64,000 bases of DNA from Tachypleus tridentatus (lineage: Eukaryota > Arthropoda > Merostomata > Xiphosura > Limulidae), in assembly GCF_004210375.1 (NCBI RefSeq), contig NC_134830.1, positions 3,038,001-3,102,000 on the forward strand, in the 5' to 3' direction. Below are positions 25,931 through 37,264 of this stretch, in pieces. How positions within the stretch are numbered: the stretch's first letter is position 1; every line of letters starts with the position of its first letter. Made by a program: the position numbers and the translations under genes. The notes beneath the pieces were generated by a model that was given only the letters and a program-made list of their open reading frames with translations, did no database searches and was not told the origin of the DNA.

Positions 25931-26812
25931 ACGTTATAAATACACTGTTTTAATGTCTTCCTCAGTACACCCAAGTACATTGAGATTGTTCTTTAGGTTA
26001 GGACTATATTACACTGGTTTAATGTCTTCCTCAGTACACCCAAGTACATTGAGATTGTTCTTTAGGTTAGGACTATATTACACTGGTTTAATGTCTTCCT
26101 CAGTACACCCAAGTACATTGAGATTGTTTTTTAGGTTAGGACAAAATTACACTGGTTTAATGTCTTCCTCAGTACACCCAAGTACATTGAGATTGTTCTT
26201 TAGGTTAGGACTATATTACACTGGTTTAATGTCTTCCTCAGTACACCTAAGTACATTGAGATTGTTCTTTAGGTTAGGACTATATTACACTGGTTTAATG
26301 TCTTCCTCAGTACACCCAAGTAAATTGAGATTGTTCTTTAGGTTAGGACTATATTACACTGGTTTAATGTCTTCCTCAGTACACCCAAGTACATTGAGAT
26401 TGTTTTTTAGGTTAGGACTATATTACACTGGTTTAATGTCTTCCTCAGTACACCCAAGTACATTGAGATTGTTCTTTAGGTTAGGACTATATTACACTGG
26501 TTTAATGTCTTCCTCAGTACACCCAAGTACATTGAGATTGTTCTTTAGGTTAGGACTATATTACACTGGTTTAATGTCTTCCTCAGTACACCCAAGTAAA
26601 TTGAGATTGTTCTTTAGGTTAGGACTATATTACACTGGTTTAATGTCTTCCTCAGTACACCCAAGTACATTGAGATTGTTTTTTAGGTTAGGACTATATT
26701 ACACTGGTTTAATGTCTTCCTCAGTACACCCAAGTACATTGAGATTGTTCTTTAGGTTAGGACTATATTACACTGGTTTAATGTCTTCCTCAGTACACCC
26801 AAGTACATTGCT
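25931..26812. repeat. TBCK: Exon-edge minisatellite, 69-bp unit, carrying duplicate exon 5 acceptors
   Basis: Each unit reads tgagattgttctttaggtta + ggactatattacactggttt + aatgtcttcctcag then the exon-start bases TACACCCAAGTACATTG. Acceptor CAG ends lie at 25965 and every 69 bp to 26793 (13 sites, no indels). The last is the functional exon 5 acceptor. Read in the TBCK frame, an upstream acceptor meets TAG within about 10 codons; two units have TAA even earlier. Confidence 0.97.
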
Positions 26813-26935
26813 CCCGAAGTTTTAGTTGGTGACGTTCCTACTATTGACAAACATTTCTTGCCAACCACTCATGTACCATCTGGATTCAAGTCGGACATAT
26901 GGTCATTTGGAATTATACTACTAGAGCTGACAACA
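26794..26935 (+). CDS. TBCK: TBCK exon 5, residues 152-199 (activation segment and APE motif)
   Basis: Acceptor CCTCAG ends at 26793 and donor GTAAGT begins at 26936. It reads TPKYIAPEVLVGD, then SGFKSDIWSFGIILLEL, matching the APE and DxWSLG motifs of TBCK. The odd point is its 5' edge: the acceptor and the first 17 exon bases are the last copy of a 69-bp tandem array carrying 12 further identical acceptor/exon-start copies upstream. Confidence 0.96.
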
Positions 26936-27534
26936 GTAAGTAAATGTATCTGTATACATAGTTGGACAAGGTTATTGGAGTGTAATACACAGTGATTTAA
27001 AAGTGACTAGAAACAGGAATCCTAATTTATTTTTTGATATTTATAGGCAGTTGTGAATATAATTGTGTGTACTTGCAAGATAATTTTAAAATACTTTTAT
27101 CATTAGATTACAGAGAAATGATATATTAAAATCTATACCTACTCTGGTGTGAGTCCAACCTTAACTCCTTCTACTCCATTATGTAATATTTATGACCAGG
27201 GTACATGACATCAAGTTTTTTTAATATTACTTCTGACCTCAAACAAACCTAAATGCTAACCTTAACTTCAGTTTCTGCTCAACACTTGTAACTTGTGTTT
27301 GTGAGTTCAAATATTTAAACTCCCACCTTCCTAAATGTCAATATAAAAATGTACTCAGTGGATCTTTCTACATGTTTCTTGATTATTTATAGTTTGAAAA
27401 CAATCAATTTCAGTTAATACTATCAAAAACTGTAAAACTCAACTTGCTGGATTTTGTTTACAATGTACAACCTTCTATAAAATTAAAACCAGCAATATAT
27501 TGTTTCAAAAACTACCTTTGTTTCCTATACAGTC
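26936..27534. other. TBCK: TBCK intron 5, left part, nothing recognised
   Basis: Plain AT-rich intron sequence before the 58-bp array. No exon or element seen. Confidence 0.4.
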
Positions 27535-30022
27535 ACTGTGGAGCTACCTTTGTTATTTTGTTAAAGTAACTGCTGTAGTAGTTATGTTTGTTACGACGGT
27601 AGCTCCTGTTTATTTTGTTTAAGTAACTACTGTGGTAGTTTGTGTTTGTTACGACGGTAGCTCCTGTTTATTTTGTTTAAGTAAATACTGTGGTAGTTTG
27701 TGTTTGTTACGACGGTAGCTCCTGTTTATTTTGTTTAAGTAACTACTGTGGTAGTTTGTGTTTGTTACAACGGTAGCTCCTGTTTATTTTGTTTAAGTAA
27801 CTACTGTGGTAGTTTGTGTTTGTTACGATGGTAGCTCCTGTTTATTTTGTTTAAGTAACTACTGTGGTAGTTTGTGTTTGTTACGACGGTAGCTCCTGTT
27901 TATTTTGTTTAAGTAACTACTGTGGTAGTTTGTGTTTGTTACAACGGTAGCTCCTGTTTATTTTGTTTAAGTAACTACTGTGGTAGTTTGTGTTTGTTAC
28001 AACAGTAGCTCCTGTTTATTTTGTTTAAGTAACTACTGTGGTAGTTTGTGTTTGTTACGACGGTAGCTCCTGTTTATTTTGTTTAAGTAACTACTGTGGT
28101 AGTTTGTGTTTGTTACGACGGTAGCTCCTGTTTATTTTGTTTAAGTAACTACTGTGGTAGTTTGTGTTTGTTACAACGGTAGCTCCTGTTTATTTTGTTT
28201 AAGTAACTACTGTGGTAGTTTGTGTTTGTTACGATGGTAGCTCCTGTTTATTTTGTTTAAGTAACTACTGTGGTAGTTTGTGTTTGTTACGACGGTAGCT
28301 CCTGTTTATTTTGTTTAAGTAACTACTGTGGTAGTTTGTGTTTGTTACGACGGTAGCTCCTGTTTATTTTGTTTAAGTAACTACTGTGGTAGTTTGTGTT
28401 TGTTACGACGGTATCTCCTGTTTATTTGGTTTAAGTAACTACTGTGGTAGTTTGTGTTTGTTACGATGGTAGCTCCTGTTTATTTTGTTTAAGTAACTAC
28501 TGTGGTAGTTTGTGTTTGTTACGATGGTAGCTCCTGTTTATTTTGTTTAAGTAACTACTGTGGTAGTTTGTGTTTGTTACAATGGTAGCTCCTGTTTATT
28601 TTGTTTAAGTAACTACTGTGGTAGTTTGTGTTTGTTACGACGGTATCTCCTGTTTATTTTGTTTAGGTAAATACTGTGGTAGTTTGTGTTTGTTACGACG
28701 GTAGCTCCTGTTTATTTTGTTTAAGTAACTACTGTGGTAGTTTGTGTTTGTTACGATGGTAGCTCCTGTTTATTTTGTTAAAGTAACTACTGTGGTAGTT
28801 TGTGTTTGTTACGACGGTAGCTCCTGTTTATTTTGTTAAAGTAACTACTGTGGTAGTTTGTGTTTGTTATGACGGTAGCTCCTGTTTATTTTGTTTAAGT
28901 AACTACTGTGGTAGTTTGTGTTTGTTATGACGGTAGCTCCTGTTTATTTTGTTTAAGTAACTACTGTGGTAGTTTGTGTTTGTTACGACAGTAGCTCCTG
29001 TTTATTTTGTTTAAGTAACTACTGTGGTAGTTTGTGTTTGTTACAACGGTAGCTCCTGTTTATTTTGTTTAAGTAACTACTGTGGTAGTTTGTGTTTGTT
29101 ACGACGGTAGCTCCTGTTTATTTTGTTTAAGTAACTACTGTGGTAGTTTGTGTTTGTTATGACGGTAGCTCCTGTTTATTTTGTTTAAGTAACTACTGTG
29201 GTAGTTTGTGTTTGTTACGACAGTAGCTCCTGTTTATTTTGTTTAAGTAACTACTGTGGTAGTTTGTGTTTGTTACAACGGTAGCTCCTGTTTATTTTGT
29301 TTAAGTAACTACTGTGGTAGTTTGTGTTTGTTACGACGGTAGCTCCTGTTTATTTTGTTTAAGTAACTACTGTGGTAGTTTGTGTTTGTTACGATGGTAG
29401 CTCCTGTTTATTTTGTTTAAGTAACTACTGTGGTAGTTTGTGTTTGTTACGACGGTAGCTCCTGTTTATTTTGTTTAAGTAACTACTGTGGTAGTTTGTG
29501 TTTGTTACAACGGTAGCTCCTGTTTATTTTGTTTAAGTAACTACTGTGGTAGTTTGTGTTTGTTACGACGGTAGCTCCTGTTTATTTTGTTTAAGTAACT
29601 ACTGTGGTAGTTTGTGTTTGTTACAATGGTAGCTCCTGTTTATTTTGTTTAAGTAACTACTGTGGTAGTTTGTGTTTGTTACAACGGTAGCTCCTGTTTA
29701 TTTTGTTTAAGTAACTACTGTGGTAGTTTGTGTTTGTTACAACAGTAGCTCCTGTTTATTTTGTTTAAGTAACTACTGTGGTAGTTTGTGTTTGTTACAA
29801 TGGTAGCTCCTGTTTATTTTGTTTAAGTAACTACTGTGGTAGTTTGTGTTTGTTACGATGGTAGCTCCTGTTTATTTTGTTTAAGTAACTACTGTGGTAT
29901 TTTGTGTTTGTTACGATGGTAGCTCCTGTTTATTTTGTTTAAGTAACTACTGTGGTAGTTTGTGTTTGTTACGACGGTAGCTCTTGTTTATTTTGTTTAA
30001 GTAACTACTGTGGTAGTTTGTA
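27535..30022. repeat. Minisatellite, 58-bp unit, about 43 copies
   Basis: Unit ctcctgtttattttgtttaa + gtaactactgtggtagtttg + tgtttgttacgacggtag in TBCK intron 5. Units are nearly identical. Most variation is in the final gttacgacggtag segment (cgacgg, caacgg, cgatgg, tatgacgg, cgacag), whose order repeats in places, indicating multi-unit duplications. Confidence 0.96.
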
Positions 30023-30722
30023 TCTACTTTACAAAATTTTCCAGTTGTATCTAAACTATGAAGTCTTATGATGGATTTTGCCTTTGCACGAGGTTGGGAT
30101 TAGGGGATGGGTTTTTTGGAGCACTTGTATTAACAAGATGTCCTAAAACTGATATTTCCTATTGATGCAGAAGCTTTAACACTATATTTTTCTTTCAGTG
30201 GATTGGGCTAGCATGTGGCATCAGTACACCATGTTATGTTCTGTAGCTTTGTACTGTTTGATTTTACAACTTTGTCTTGTTATATGTTTTGTTTCTTGCA
30301 CAGTTGATGACAGAACTAGAGTTTTGAAATTATATCGTTTCCAGTAGTTGTTTGAAAACATCTGTTATTGTCGTGTTAGTATGTAAACAGCAGGAAGAAG
30401 AATCGATGAACGTTTATGAAGACAAATATTTAATATTCATTCTACATTTACTACATATAGAAACTTTAATATCTTTTAAACTCAAGACATTCAATATTAA
30501 AACACTGATGATGCAAAGTAATTTTACACCAGTCATTAGATAATTAGCTAATGTTTACTAATTGAACATATCAATAACATAATTATCTTGTAGTAGTTAA
30601 CATTTTAAAATAAAATTCTCTTCTACATGCAGTTATATTTTAAATGTCACATAATGTTAATGAACTTGTATCAGACAGTATGCTTCTCTCAATAATTTTA
30701 GTTGTTTAAAATTCACGTTTAG
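30023..30722. other. TBCK: TBCK intron 5, right part, nothing recognised
   Basis: AT-rich sequence leading to the exon 6 acceptor. A 63-codon frame at 30352-30543 lacks splice context and homology. Confidence 0.4.
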
Positions 30723-30789
30723 GGAGAAATGCTATGGCCGAACTTCACTCTGGAAGAAACCTTCCAGACACTTCTGTTGGCTGTGCAAG
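30723..30789 (+). CDS. TBCK: TBCK exon 6, residues 200-222
   Basis: Acceptor CGTTTAG ends at 30722 and donor GTAATT begins at 30790. It reads GEMLWPNFTLEETFQTLLLA and aligns with the human [20 protein letters not shown] region of the kinase C-lobe. The intron before it is dominated by a 2.5-kb 58-bp array. The intron after it holds the LINE and Tc1 relics. Confidence 0.85.
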
Positions 30790-31250
30790 GTAATTTTTTT
30801 AGTTTTCAAAAGTTTTAATACATGTTGAAACAATATCTCTTTAGTTAAATATTATTTTATTGAAGATTGCACCACTTTAATCAAAGGACTTCAAGTTGGA
30901 GAGTTTGTACATATGTCTGTTGAAGTCCACAAATGTAGCATGAGCTAAACCACATAATATTTTTATAACGTTAAATTTGACATAAATATATATATCTGTG
31001 TGTGTAATATTAACAATGGTGTAGTATCTCTGATAAGTGTATTGTTAACTTCATTATCTTCTTAATTTTCTCATAAGTTTATCCAGAAAGCAAAGCAGCT
31101 GTTAGTTTTATCCCTTCAAAACTTTGGCATGTTTCCCATAGTTTCTTTGTCCGTGGTGGTCTGCTTCCTACCAGCAGGCATGTAAGGCTTAGAAACAGGT
31201 CTGGAATATCATCTACAAGTTTACCATTCTTTCTAATCACATTGCTTTAC

Positions 31251-33090
31251 AATGGGCTTATGCCCACAATCAGCAAGTCAGACATCAAAGCCAGAAGGAA
31301 TCTTGGATTGAGTTAACAACCTCATTTCTACCCCCAATTACAAAGTTGTTTGGGACAGTACGTGGAAGGTCAGTTAGAAGAATGCTTTCCATCCCCCTTT
31401 ACATTGCACAGGTACATTTCTGTGCATAGAGTATCACCAATACTTTGGGGTAGTGCTTTTCTTATTTTTCCAGCACTATTGTTTCTTCCCATGACCTCCT
31501 CTTGCCCATCAAGTGTCAGGTTGAAAGATTGTCCTCTTTTTGACAAATCATGTCTATTATTAAAATCACCCATTAACAATGGTGTAAATTAAGCTTACTC
31601 TTTATTGGTCTGGCACTCCATCAGTTGGATGTGATGATGTTCACTATGAGACTTGCACACCATTTCTTTGCTGCCTCTTTTGCTCTTCTCTGATTGTTTC
31701 AAATCAGATATAGTAGGAGAAGGTTTTTCCAAATGCTTGCCACAGGGATATTGTTTTTTCTCAAAGCTTGGCAAATATCCCAAGATTCTTTTTTAATTAT
31801 CATTCAGTTGCTACGACTAGCTGTCTTTATAAGGTTTTATAGAGAATGGTTAATGTTTATCTATCTGGTTCCTTGAATCAAGCATTCTCCTCTTGCCCAC
31901 CTTGTGTGGATTTTGTTAACAGCACTCCACTGTGGACCACATGATTCATCTTGAAACCTCAATAATGAAAGCCTTTCTCAAAAGATAGTGTCTTGTTTTC
32001 TGTCTTCTTTGATCTTGAAAAGGCTTGTGACACTTCATGGGAAGTTTGGCATTTTATAAGACCTCATTTATATGGGTTGCTTGGCCATTTACTCATGTTT
32101 ATTTGTAACTTTTTACACAACAGGTGATTCTAAGTGGGTTTAACTGTTTCCCAGTTCTTTACACAGGAACTTGGAGTCCCTCAGGGGTGTGTCTTGAGTG
32201 TCACACTTTTCAGTGTAAACAACTTCCTCCTACTCTTGTAAATGGTCTTTTGATCATTAAAAGTGAGATTTATTGAGTAGCAGCTTCAGATTGTTCTCAC
32301 TCGCTCATTAGAGTGGACTACAACAAACAAATTTACCTTCTCTTCCTCTAAAACTGTTTGCATTCATTTTTTGTCACCAGTAGGGTTTACACCTAATCCT
32401 GTGCTCCATGTCAGTGATGCTGTTCTACTAGTGTTTCCTCAGGCAAAGTTCATAGGACTTATTTTAATTTTTAACAATAAGCAATTCCATGTCAGTTCTA
32501 TAAGGGTACTGAACATTTTTTGTTTCCTTTCTTCCATTTCTTGGGAAGCAGATCAACTTTCTGTGTTGAACATCTATTATGTCCTCGTCTGTTCCATTCT
32601 GACCTATGGGTTTCAGATCTACATTTCTGCCAGGTCCTGTGCCTTAAAGATGTTGGACATCATCTGAAACTTTAACTCTGCATGAGGGGCTTTTCGCATT
32701 TTGCTGGGCCTAGAGGTTGTAAAATGAAGCTCATGAACCTGCTCTGCACCTCCATTGTTTGCAACTGTCTTTTCAGTATGCCCTAATCCTCCAATCCTTA
32801 CCACAGCATCCTGCCTGAGGTTGTATTCATTTTTTGATGGGCTGTTCTTTTTCAGAATAGATGGTTTACCAATCTCCCTTTTGACTTTTGCATCCAGACA
32901 CAGATAACTGAATTGAATTTCTCTTTAGATGATGTTATCTGGCTCAATGATCAGCCCATCTCACCATGGTTCATCACCATCCCAATCTGTGACATTTAGT
33001 CACCTGAGAAAAGCAGATACTCCCAATTGGAAGTACTGTCTTTTGTTTGCTGAATATCTTTCAAAGTATTCTTCTCTTCGTCTTTTTATG
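31251..33090 (+). pseudogene. Decayed non-LTR retrotransposon (Jockey-like reverse transcriptase)
   Basis: A broken plus-strand frame in TBCK intron 6 can be followed through reverse-transcriptase blocks. RHQSQKESWIEL lies near 31285, VFFDLEKACDTSWE near 32005 (palm block FFDLEKAYDTTW), and QELGVPQGCVLSVTLF near 32175 (the GVPQGSVLS block). SSKTVCIHF lies near 32350, FIGLIL near 32450, and ARSCALKMLD near 32635. The C-terminal part reads HLRKADTPNWKYCLLFAEYL near 33000 and stops where an RNase H YTDGSK motif would begin. Many stops and frame shifts show it is dead. The right end meets the Tc1 fragment directly. Confidence 0.8.
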
Positions 33091-33700
33091 GATCTTGTAT
33101 CTCTTTTAGCATCTTGTGGTCTGCTCTCGAGGTGAACTTGCTTGGACGACCAGACCTGGGCATGTTGGCAGTTGTTTTGAAAGCCCTCCACTTGTTGACT
33201 ATTTTCCAGACAGTGGAATGGCTGATTTCAAAACCTTTTGAGATCTTTTTAAATCCCTTACGAGACTCATAAGCTGCTACAATTTTCTTTCTGAAGGCCT
33301 TAGACAGCTCTTTTGCCCTCACCATGGTGCTCAAGTCTTACTTCAACAGTCAAGAGCACACCAAACTAAATGTCTGAGGTTTAAATAGGGCAAGCCTCAT
33401 TCACAATGCTGAATAACGATCTTCTAATCATGTGCACTTGGTGTGATACACCTGTGTGTGAGTTGAGCCATTTTAAGTGGGAATAAATGTGGGAGTGTTC
33501 TAACTTTTTCCTCAGTTAGAATATGCATTTTTGTAGAATTACATTTACAGAAGATCTTGAAAAGTCTTCAGTTTTAATTGTTTAGTTATATTCCTATATT
33601 CTCTCAGTATTGTTAAAATTGAGGTTAAATATCTATATATCCAAAAATGTTACAAAATACACAGGCTTTCATAGGGTGTCCTAACTTTTTTACATGACTC
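33091..33700 (-). mobile_element. Truncated Tc1-like DNA transposon
   Basis: The minus-strand frame (33334 down to 33086) begins MSTMVRAKELSKAFRKKIVA and continues through the paired helix-turn-helix region of Tc1 transposases (STVWKIVNKW, then the GRPSKFT hook-like motif). It stops at KMLKEIQDP before the DDE catalytic core. One terminal inverted repeat is visible at the right end (outer bases gagtcatgtaaaaaagttag on the minus strand, near 33690) next to a TA at 33701-33702. The other end and the catalytic domain are missing. Confidence 0.85.
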
Positions 33701-33702
33701 TA

Positions 33703-34331
33703 CTTGTGACCATGTCATCATGTATAGAAGTAACTTTGTTTATGGAACTGTCATGTTGATGCTACACCAGAAAAATAGAGCATTATTTATAATAACCTAA
33801 ACTTCTAAACACTTCAAAGTGTAATTCACATTACATCATACTGTTAATTACTGGTCAGAGTTCTACTTTCTAATGAACAGAAACACTTATCAAGAGTGCC
33901 TCTCAAAACACTTAAATGTTTGTAAAAATGTTTTGTGTTATTCAGTTTTAATAGTTTTAAAACAAAAACTAAATCATCTGAGTCTGAGTTTGCTGAGTCA
34001 GTCTAATACTAAAAAACGTATTGACAAACCATCTGAACTTTATATATATTGTAATGGCAACGAAGAATGTATTATTAAAGTTATGTACAGTTGTATTTGT
34101 AGCAGTGTAGAATATCACAATGATTTTAATCTATTATTTATGATTTACAATAGTTGAGTATAATAGTAGCGATTTGATTGCTCAATATAAAATACATTGT
34201 TGCAACAGTAAAGAATAAGTCATTTACAATATTGTAAAATAAACTAATTTTCTAGTGAAGATTTAATGATAAACAGATATGTACAGTATCAAATCCATAC
34301 AATACATAGCTGAACATTTTGTATGTTTTAG
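33703..34331. other. TBCK: TBCK intron 6, right part, nothing recognised
   Basis: AT-rich. The 94-codon frame at 33873-34157 has no recognised domain and lies entirely within the intron. Confidence 0.4.
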
Positions 34332-34387
34332 GAACAAACAAAAGCTTCTTATCAACTCTCCCAACAGATGTTCACAGGAAATTTGAG
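34332..34387 (+). CDS. TBCK: TBCK exon 7, residues 222-240
   Basis: Acceptor TTTTAG ends at 34331 and donor GTAATA begins at 34388. The 56-nt exon reads GTNKSFLSTLPTDVHRKFE. Conservation is weak in this stretch of the kinase C-lobe, so the call rests mainly on good splice sites, correct phase on both sides, and position. Confidence 0.7.
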
Positions 34388-35216
34388 GTAATATTTGTTG
34401 TTAAAATATGACTTATATGCATGTTAAATGTTACATAACCTGTGAAAGTGTTAAAACCCATGTACATGGTAGGATACTCTGTGTGTGTGTTTTACCTTAG
34501 AAATATAGAGTGAATATTGTCATGTGTGAACTGAAAATTGCTGTGTATGAGATTTTTTGTGTGGAGAGAATATATCTACATTTGGACTGAACTTAAAATG
34601 AATATTTCTATATTTTAAATTAACATTACTATATAGTAATGGAAGATTGTTTTTATGAGTGAATGTTTCTGCATTTGGTTTGAAGTTTGTTGTAAGTGAA
34701 TTTTTATTGTTAAACTGTACAACAATAGTGAAAATACTGTAGTCAGCTTAAATTTTGTTTTTTAAATTTATTTTATATACATATATATTCAGGAAGTGAT
34801 ATCTGTAATGACACATACATTGCTGAATCAATTTTCATTAGTTTTGTTTCATTACATCTTTCTAGATACAATAAAAGTATCAAATGACAGCTGAAACATC
34901 TGAAATACACATTTACTCTGAAATGCTATGTATAACATATCAGGCTTGCTGTTAAAATACTAGCTGAATCTTCAAAGTTTCTTTTTGGCAAAGTGATGTG
35001 TACTTTCAGACTTTGCCATTAAAAATATCAGCAAAATTCATAAGATTTTGCTGTTAAAATCATTCACTGAACTTTTAGGCTTAGCTCATATAATATTAGC
35101 TGAACTTTCAGGCTTGGTTAATAAAATATTAGCTGACCATGTACAAATGCATTGTTCTATATTAAGGTTTTATGAATTGTTAATACTGAATGAATCTTTT
35201 ACTTTGATCTTTTCAG
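34388..35216. other. TBCK: TBCK intron 7, nothing recognised beyond short degenerate repeats
   Basis: AT-rich. Loose copies of a (t/c)agctgaa(c/t)(c/t)tt motif recur near 34960-35125, too diverged to call an array. Confidence 0.35.
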
Positions 35217-35278
35217 TTACTTCCAAAGCCTTTGAAAAGTTTTATTGAAGATTGTCTCATTGTCTCCCCTTCTGAGAG
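35217..35278 (+). CDS. TBCK: TBCK exon 8, residues 241-261
   Basis: Acceptor TTTTCAG ends at 35216 and donor GTAAAG begins at 35279. It reads LLPKPLKSFIEDCLIVSPSE plus a split arginine. This matches the C-terminal kinase helix of TBCK ([20 protein letters not shown] in human). Confidence 0.88.
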
Positions 35279-36167
35279 GTAAAGTAAGTTATTTACTTAC
35301 ATTCAAATCTTGCAAGTTTTCTGTATCTAAGAAATAGGGTAACATTACAAACTTTAGTGTAGATATTCAGACCTGTCAGTATTCATAGTTTTTATTTAAT
35401 AAACTGTCATATTAATCTTGTAACTGTTTTCTAAATAATTTATTTCAACCCTGAGTGATTTAACATTAGAAAGAACGATTTCTTGATATGAGCATGAAGA
35501 ATCTACCAAACATTTCAAACCCTCGGAAATCAGAAAACCATGGTAACCACTACATTTCTCTGAGTAATTCCAAACTTTTCCAAAAACCACATTAATCACT
35601 TCACTTCTGTTGATAATTCCAAAATTCTAGAAGGGTAATGCCGACCACCACATTGTTTTGGATAACTCCAGAATTTTTACTTTAAGCTTTCAATCAAAGC
35701 TTTTTAATCAAATGATCATTAAATTGGCTCATCTTCAACACAGTCACCAAAACTTTTGTTTCACAGTTTTTGTTATTTTTATCCTTATTTAGATTTTTTT
35801 ATGATTAATTTATTTATTTGCTGTTTAATAACATCTAACATATCTACTGACTGCATTTTAAAAACACCTCACTGCAGTGTTGTTTATCCTCTATGTTAAA
35901 ATTTGATTAAGAAATGTTTTACATGAAAACTGAAAGACTGATTTATTACAAATAGTTCATTAACAGTATATATTTAGTATTTTCCACTTGGTACAGGAAC
36001 AGATACAGTTGTGAAAAAACAAGGTCCTGTGTAATGAGCTTCTGTGGTCCATATTTATACAACAAAAAGTGTTTTCTTTCAAAGAATTTTGCTATGCTAT
36101 TGTGAAGTCATAAGTTGAATAACAAAAATCAAAGACTGTTGAATAAATAATATATACTTTTAGTGAG
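35279..36167. other. TBCK: TBCK intron 8, left part, nothing recognised
   Basis: AT-rich sequence. Loose repeats of aaccac..tt..aattccaaa occur near 35530-35680. No exon seen. Confidence 0.35.
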
Positions 36168-36598
36168 AACAACATCTGATGTGTGGTTTTGTTTACAAGT
36201 CAACATCTGATGTGTGGTTTTGTTTACAGGCCAACATCTGATGTGTGGTTTTGTTTACAGGCCAACATCTGATGTGTGGTTTTGTTTACAAGCCAACATC
36301 TGATGTGTGGTTTTGTTTACAGGCCAACATCTGATGTGTGGTTTTGTTTATAAGTCAACATCTGATGTGTGGTTTTGTTTACAGGCCAACATCTGATGTG
36401 TGGTTTTGTTTATGTGTGGTTTTGTTTACAAGCCAACATCTGATGTGTGGTTTTGTTTACAAGCCAACATCTGATGTGTGGTTTTGTTTACAGGCCAACA
36501 TCGGATGTGTGGTTTTGTTTACAGGCCAACATCGGATGTGTGGTTTTGTTTACAAGTCAACATCTGATGTGTGGTTTTGTTTACAGGCCAACATCTGC
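36168..36598. repeat. TBCK: Exon-edge minisatellite, 31-bp unit, carrying duplicate exon 9 acceptors
   Basis: Unit caacatctgatgtgtggttt + tgtttacaggc, about 14 copies with one short unit near 36410. Six upstream copies keep the exact tttacag|GCCAACATC junction; others read acaag. The last copy is the real exon 9 acceptor and first 12 exon bases. With a 31-bp period the frame cycles every three units, and frames stay open across the array (36338-36625 and 36447-36743). Confidence 0.95.
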
Positions 36599-36735
36599 AG
36601 AACTTTTAGAACATCAACTTTTTAAAGAAAATAATTTTCAGAGGGAGCTGAGATCAAGATTTGTGGGAGAATTATTCCCATTTGTTAGTCTGAGGTGTGA
36701 AAAACTGGAAATACCGACAAAAGCAACTCCCACAA
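36587..36735 (+). CDS. TBCK: TBCK exon 9, residues 261-310 (end of pseudokinase domain)
   Basis: Acceptor TTTACAG ends at 36586 and donor GTGAGT begins at 36736. It starts RPTSAELLEHQLFKE, matching human RPTPDELMKDKVFSE, and ends with FVSLRCEKLEIPTKATPT, matching SSLRCADL. Its acceptor and first 12 bases are the terminal copy of a 31-bp tandem array. The frame upstream of the acceptor stays open from 36447. Confidence 0.93.
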
Positions 36736-37264
36736 GTGAGTAGGCTAAAGCAAACCAGACTATGATATGCTAAGAAGGTGTAATTGTAGTTGGATTATAT
36801 TTTAATGTGGTTACAGTCCTATACTGGGCAGTCTATTATTGTTTTTTTAACTAGTTATAATCTCTTGTTAATCAGTTTAATTGTATTTAAAGTAGCTAAG
36901 GATTTTTGTTAAGGAAGTAAAAACTGTTTAAAGTGTAATGTTAGATAATTTTCTCTTTATTCATGGATCAATCAGTTAGTCTAATTAGGTGCTAATTTGC
37001 ATATTTCAGTTTCTGGAAGGTGGTAATTGACTCATTTAAATGATTGAATAATAATTTTTTTAAATTTAAAATCAACAGTCTGTTTAAAAAGTAGAAATAT
37101 GTTTTATATGTAGGTGTTGAAACACCATGTACACCATCAGGTAGTAACACCATGTACACCATCAGGTAGTTTACACTTACCATACCAATAATTACAGTAA
37201 TAAAGCCAGCCAAACTTTGCATTGTGAAGTTGACCCTGACCTCCTATGAGGCCTGTATGCAGAC

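Noticed and set aside
25911..26825. 304-codon frame through the exon 5 array, read into the exon
   Set aside because: It enters exon 5 in a different frame from the conserved TPKYIAPEV reading and stops soon after, so it is not an extension of TBCK.
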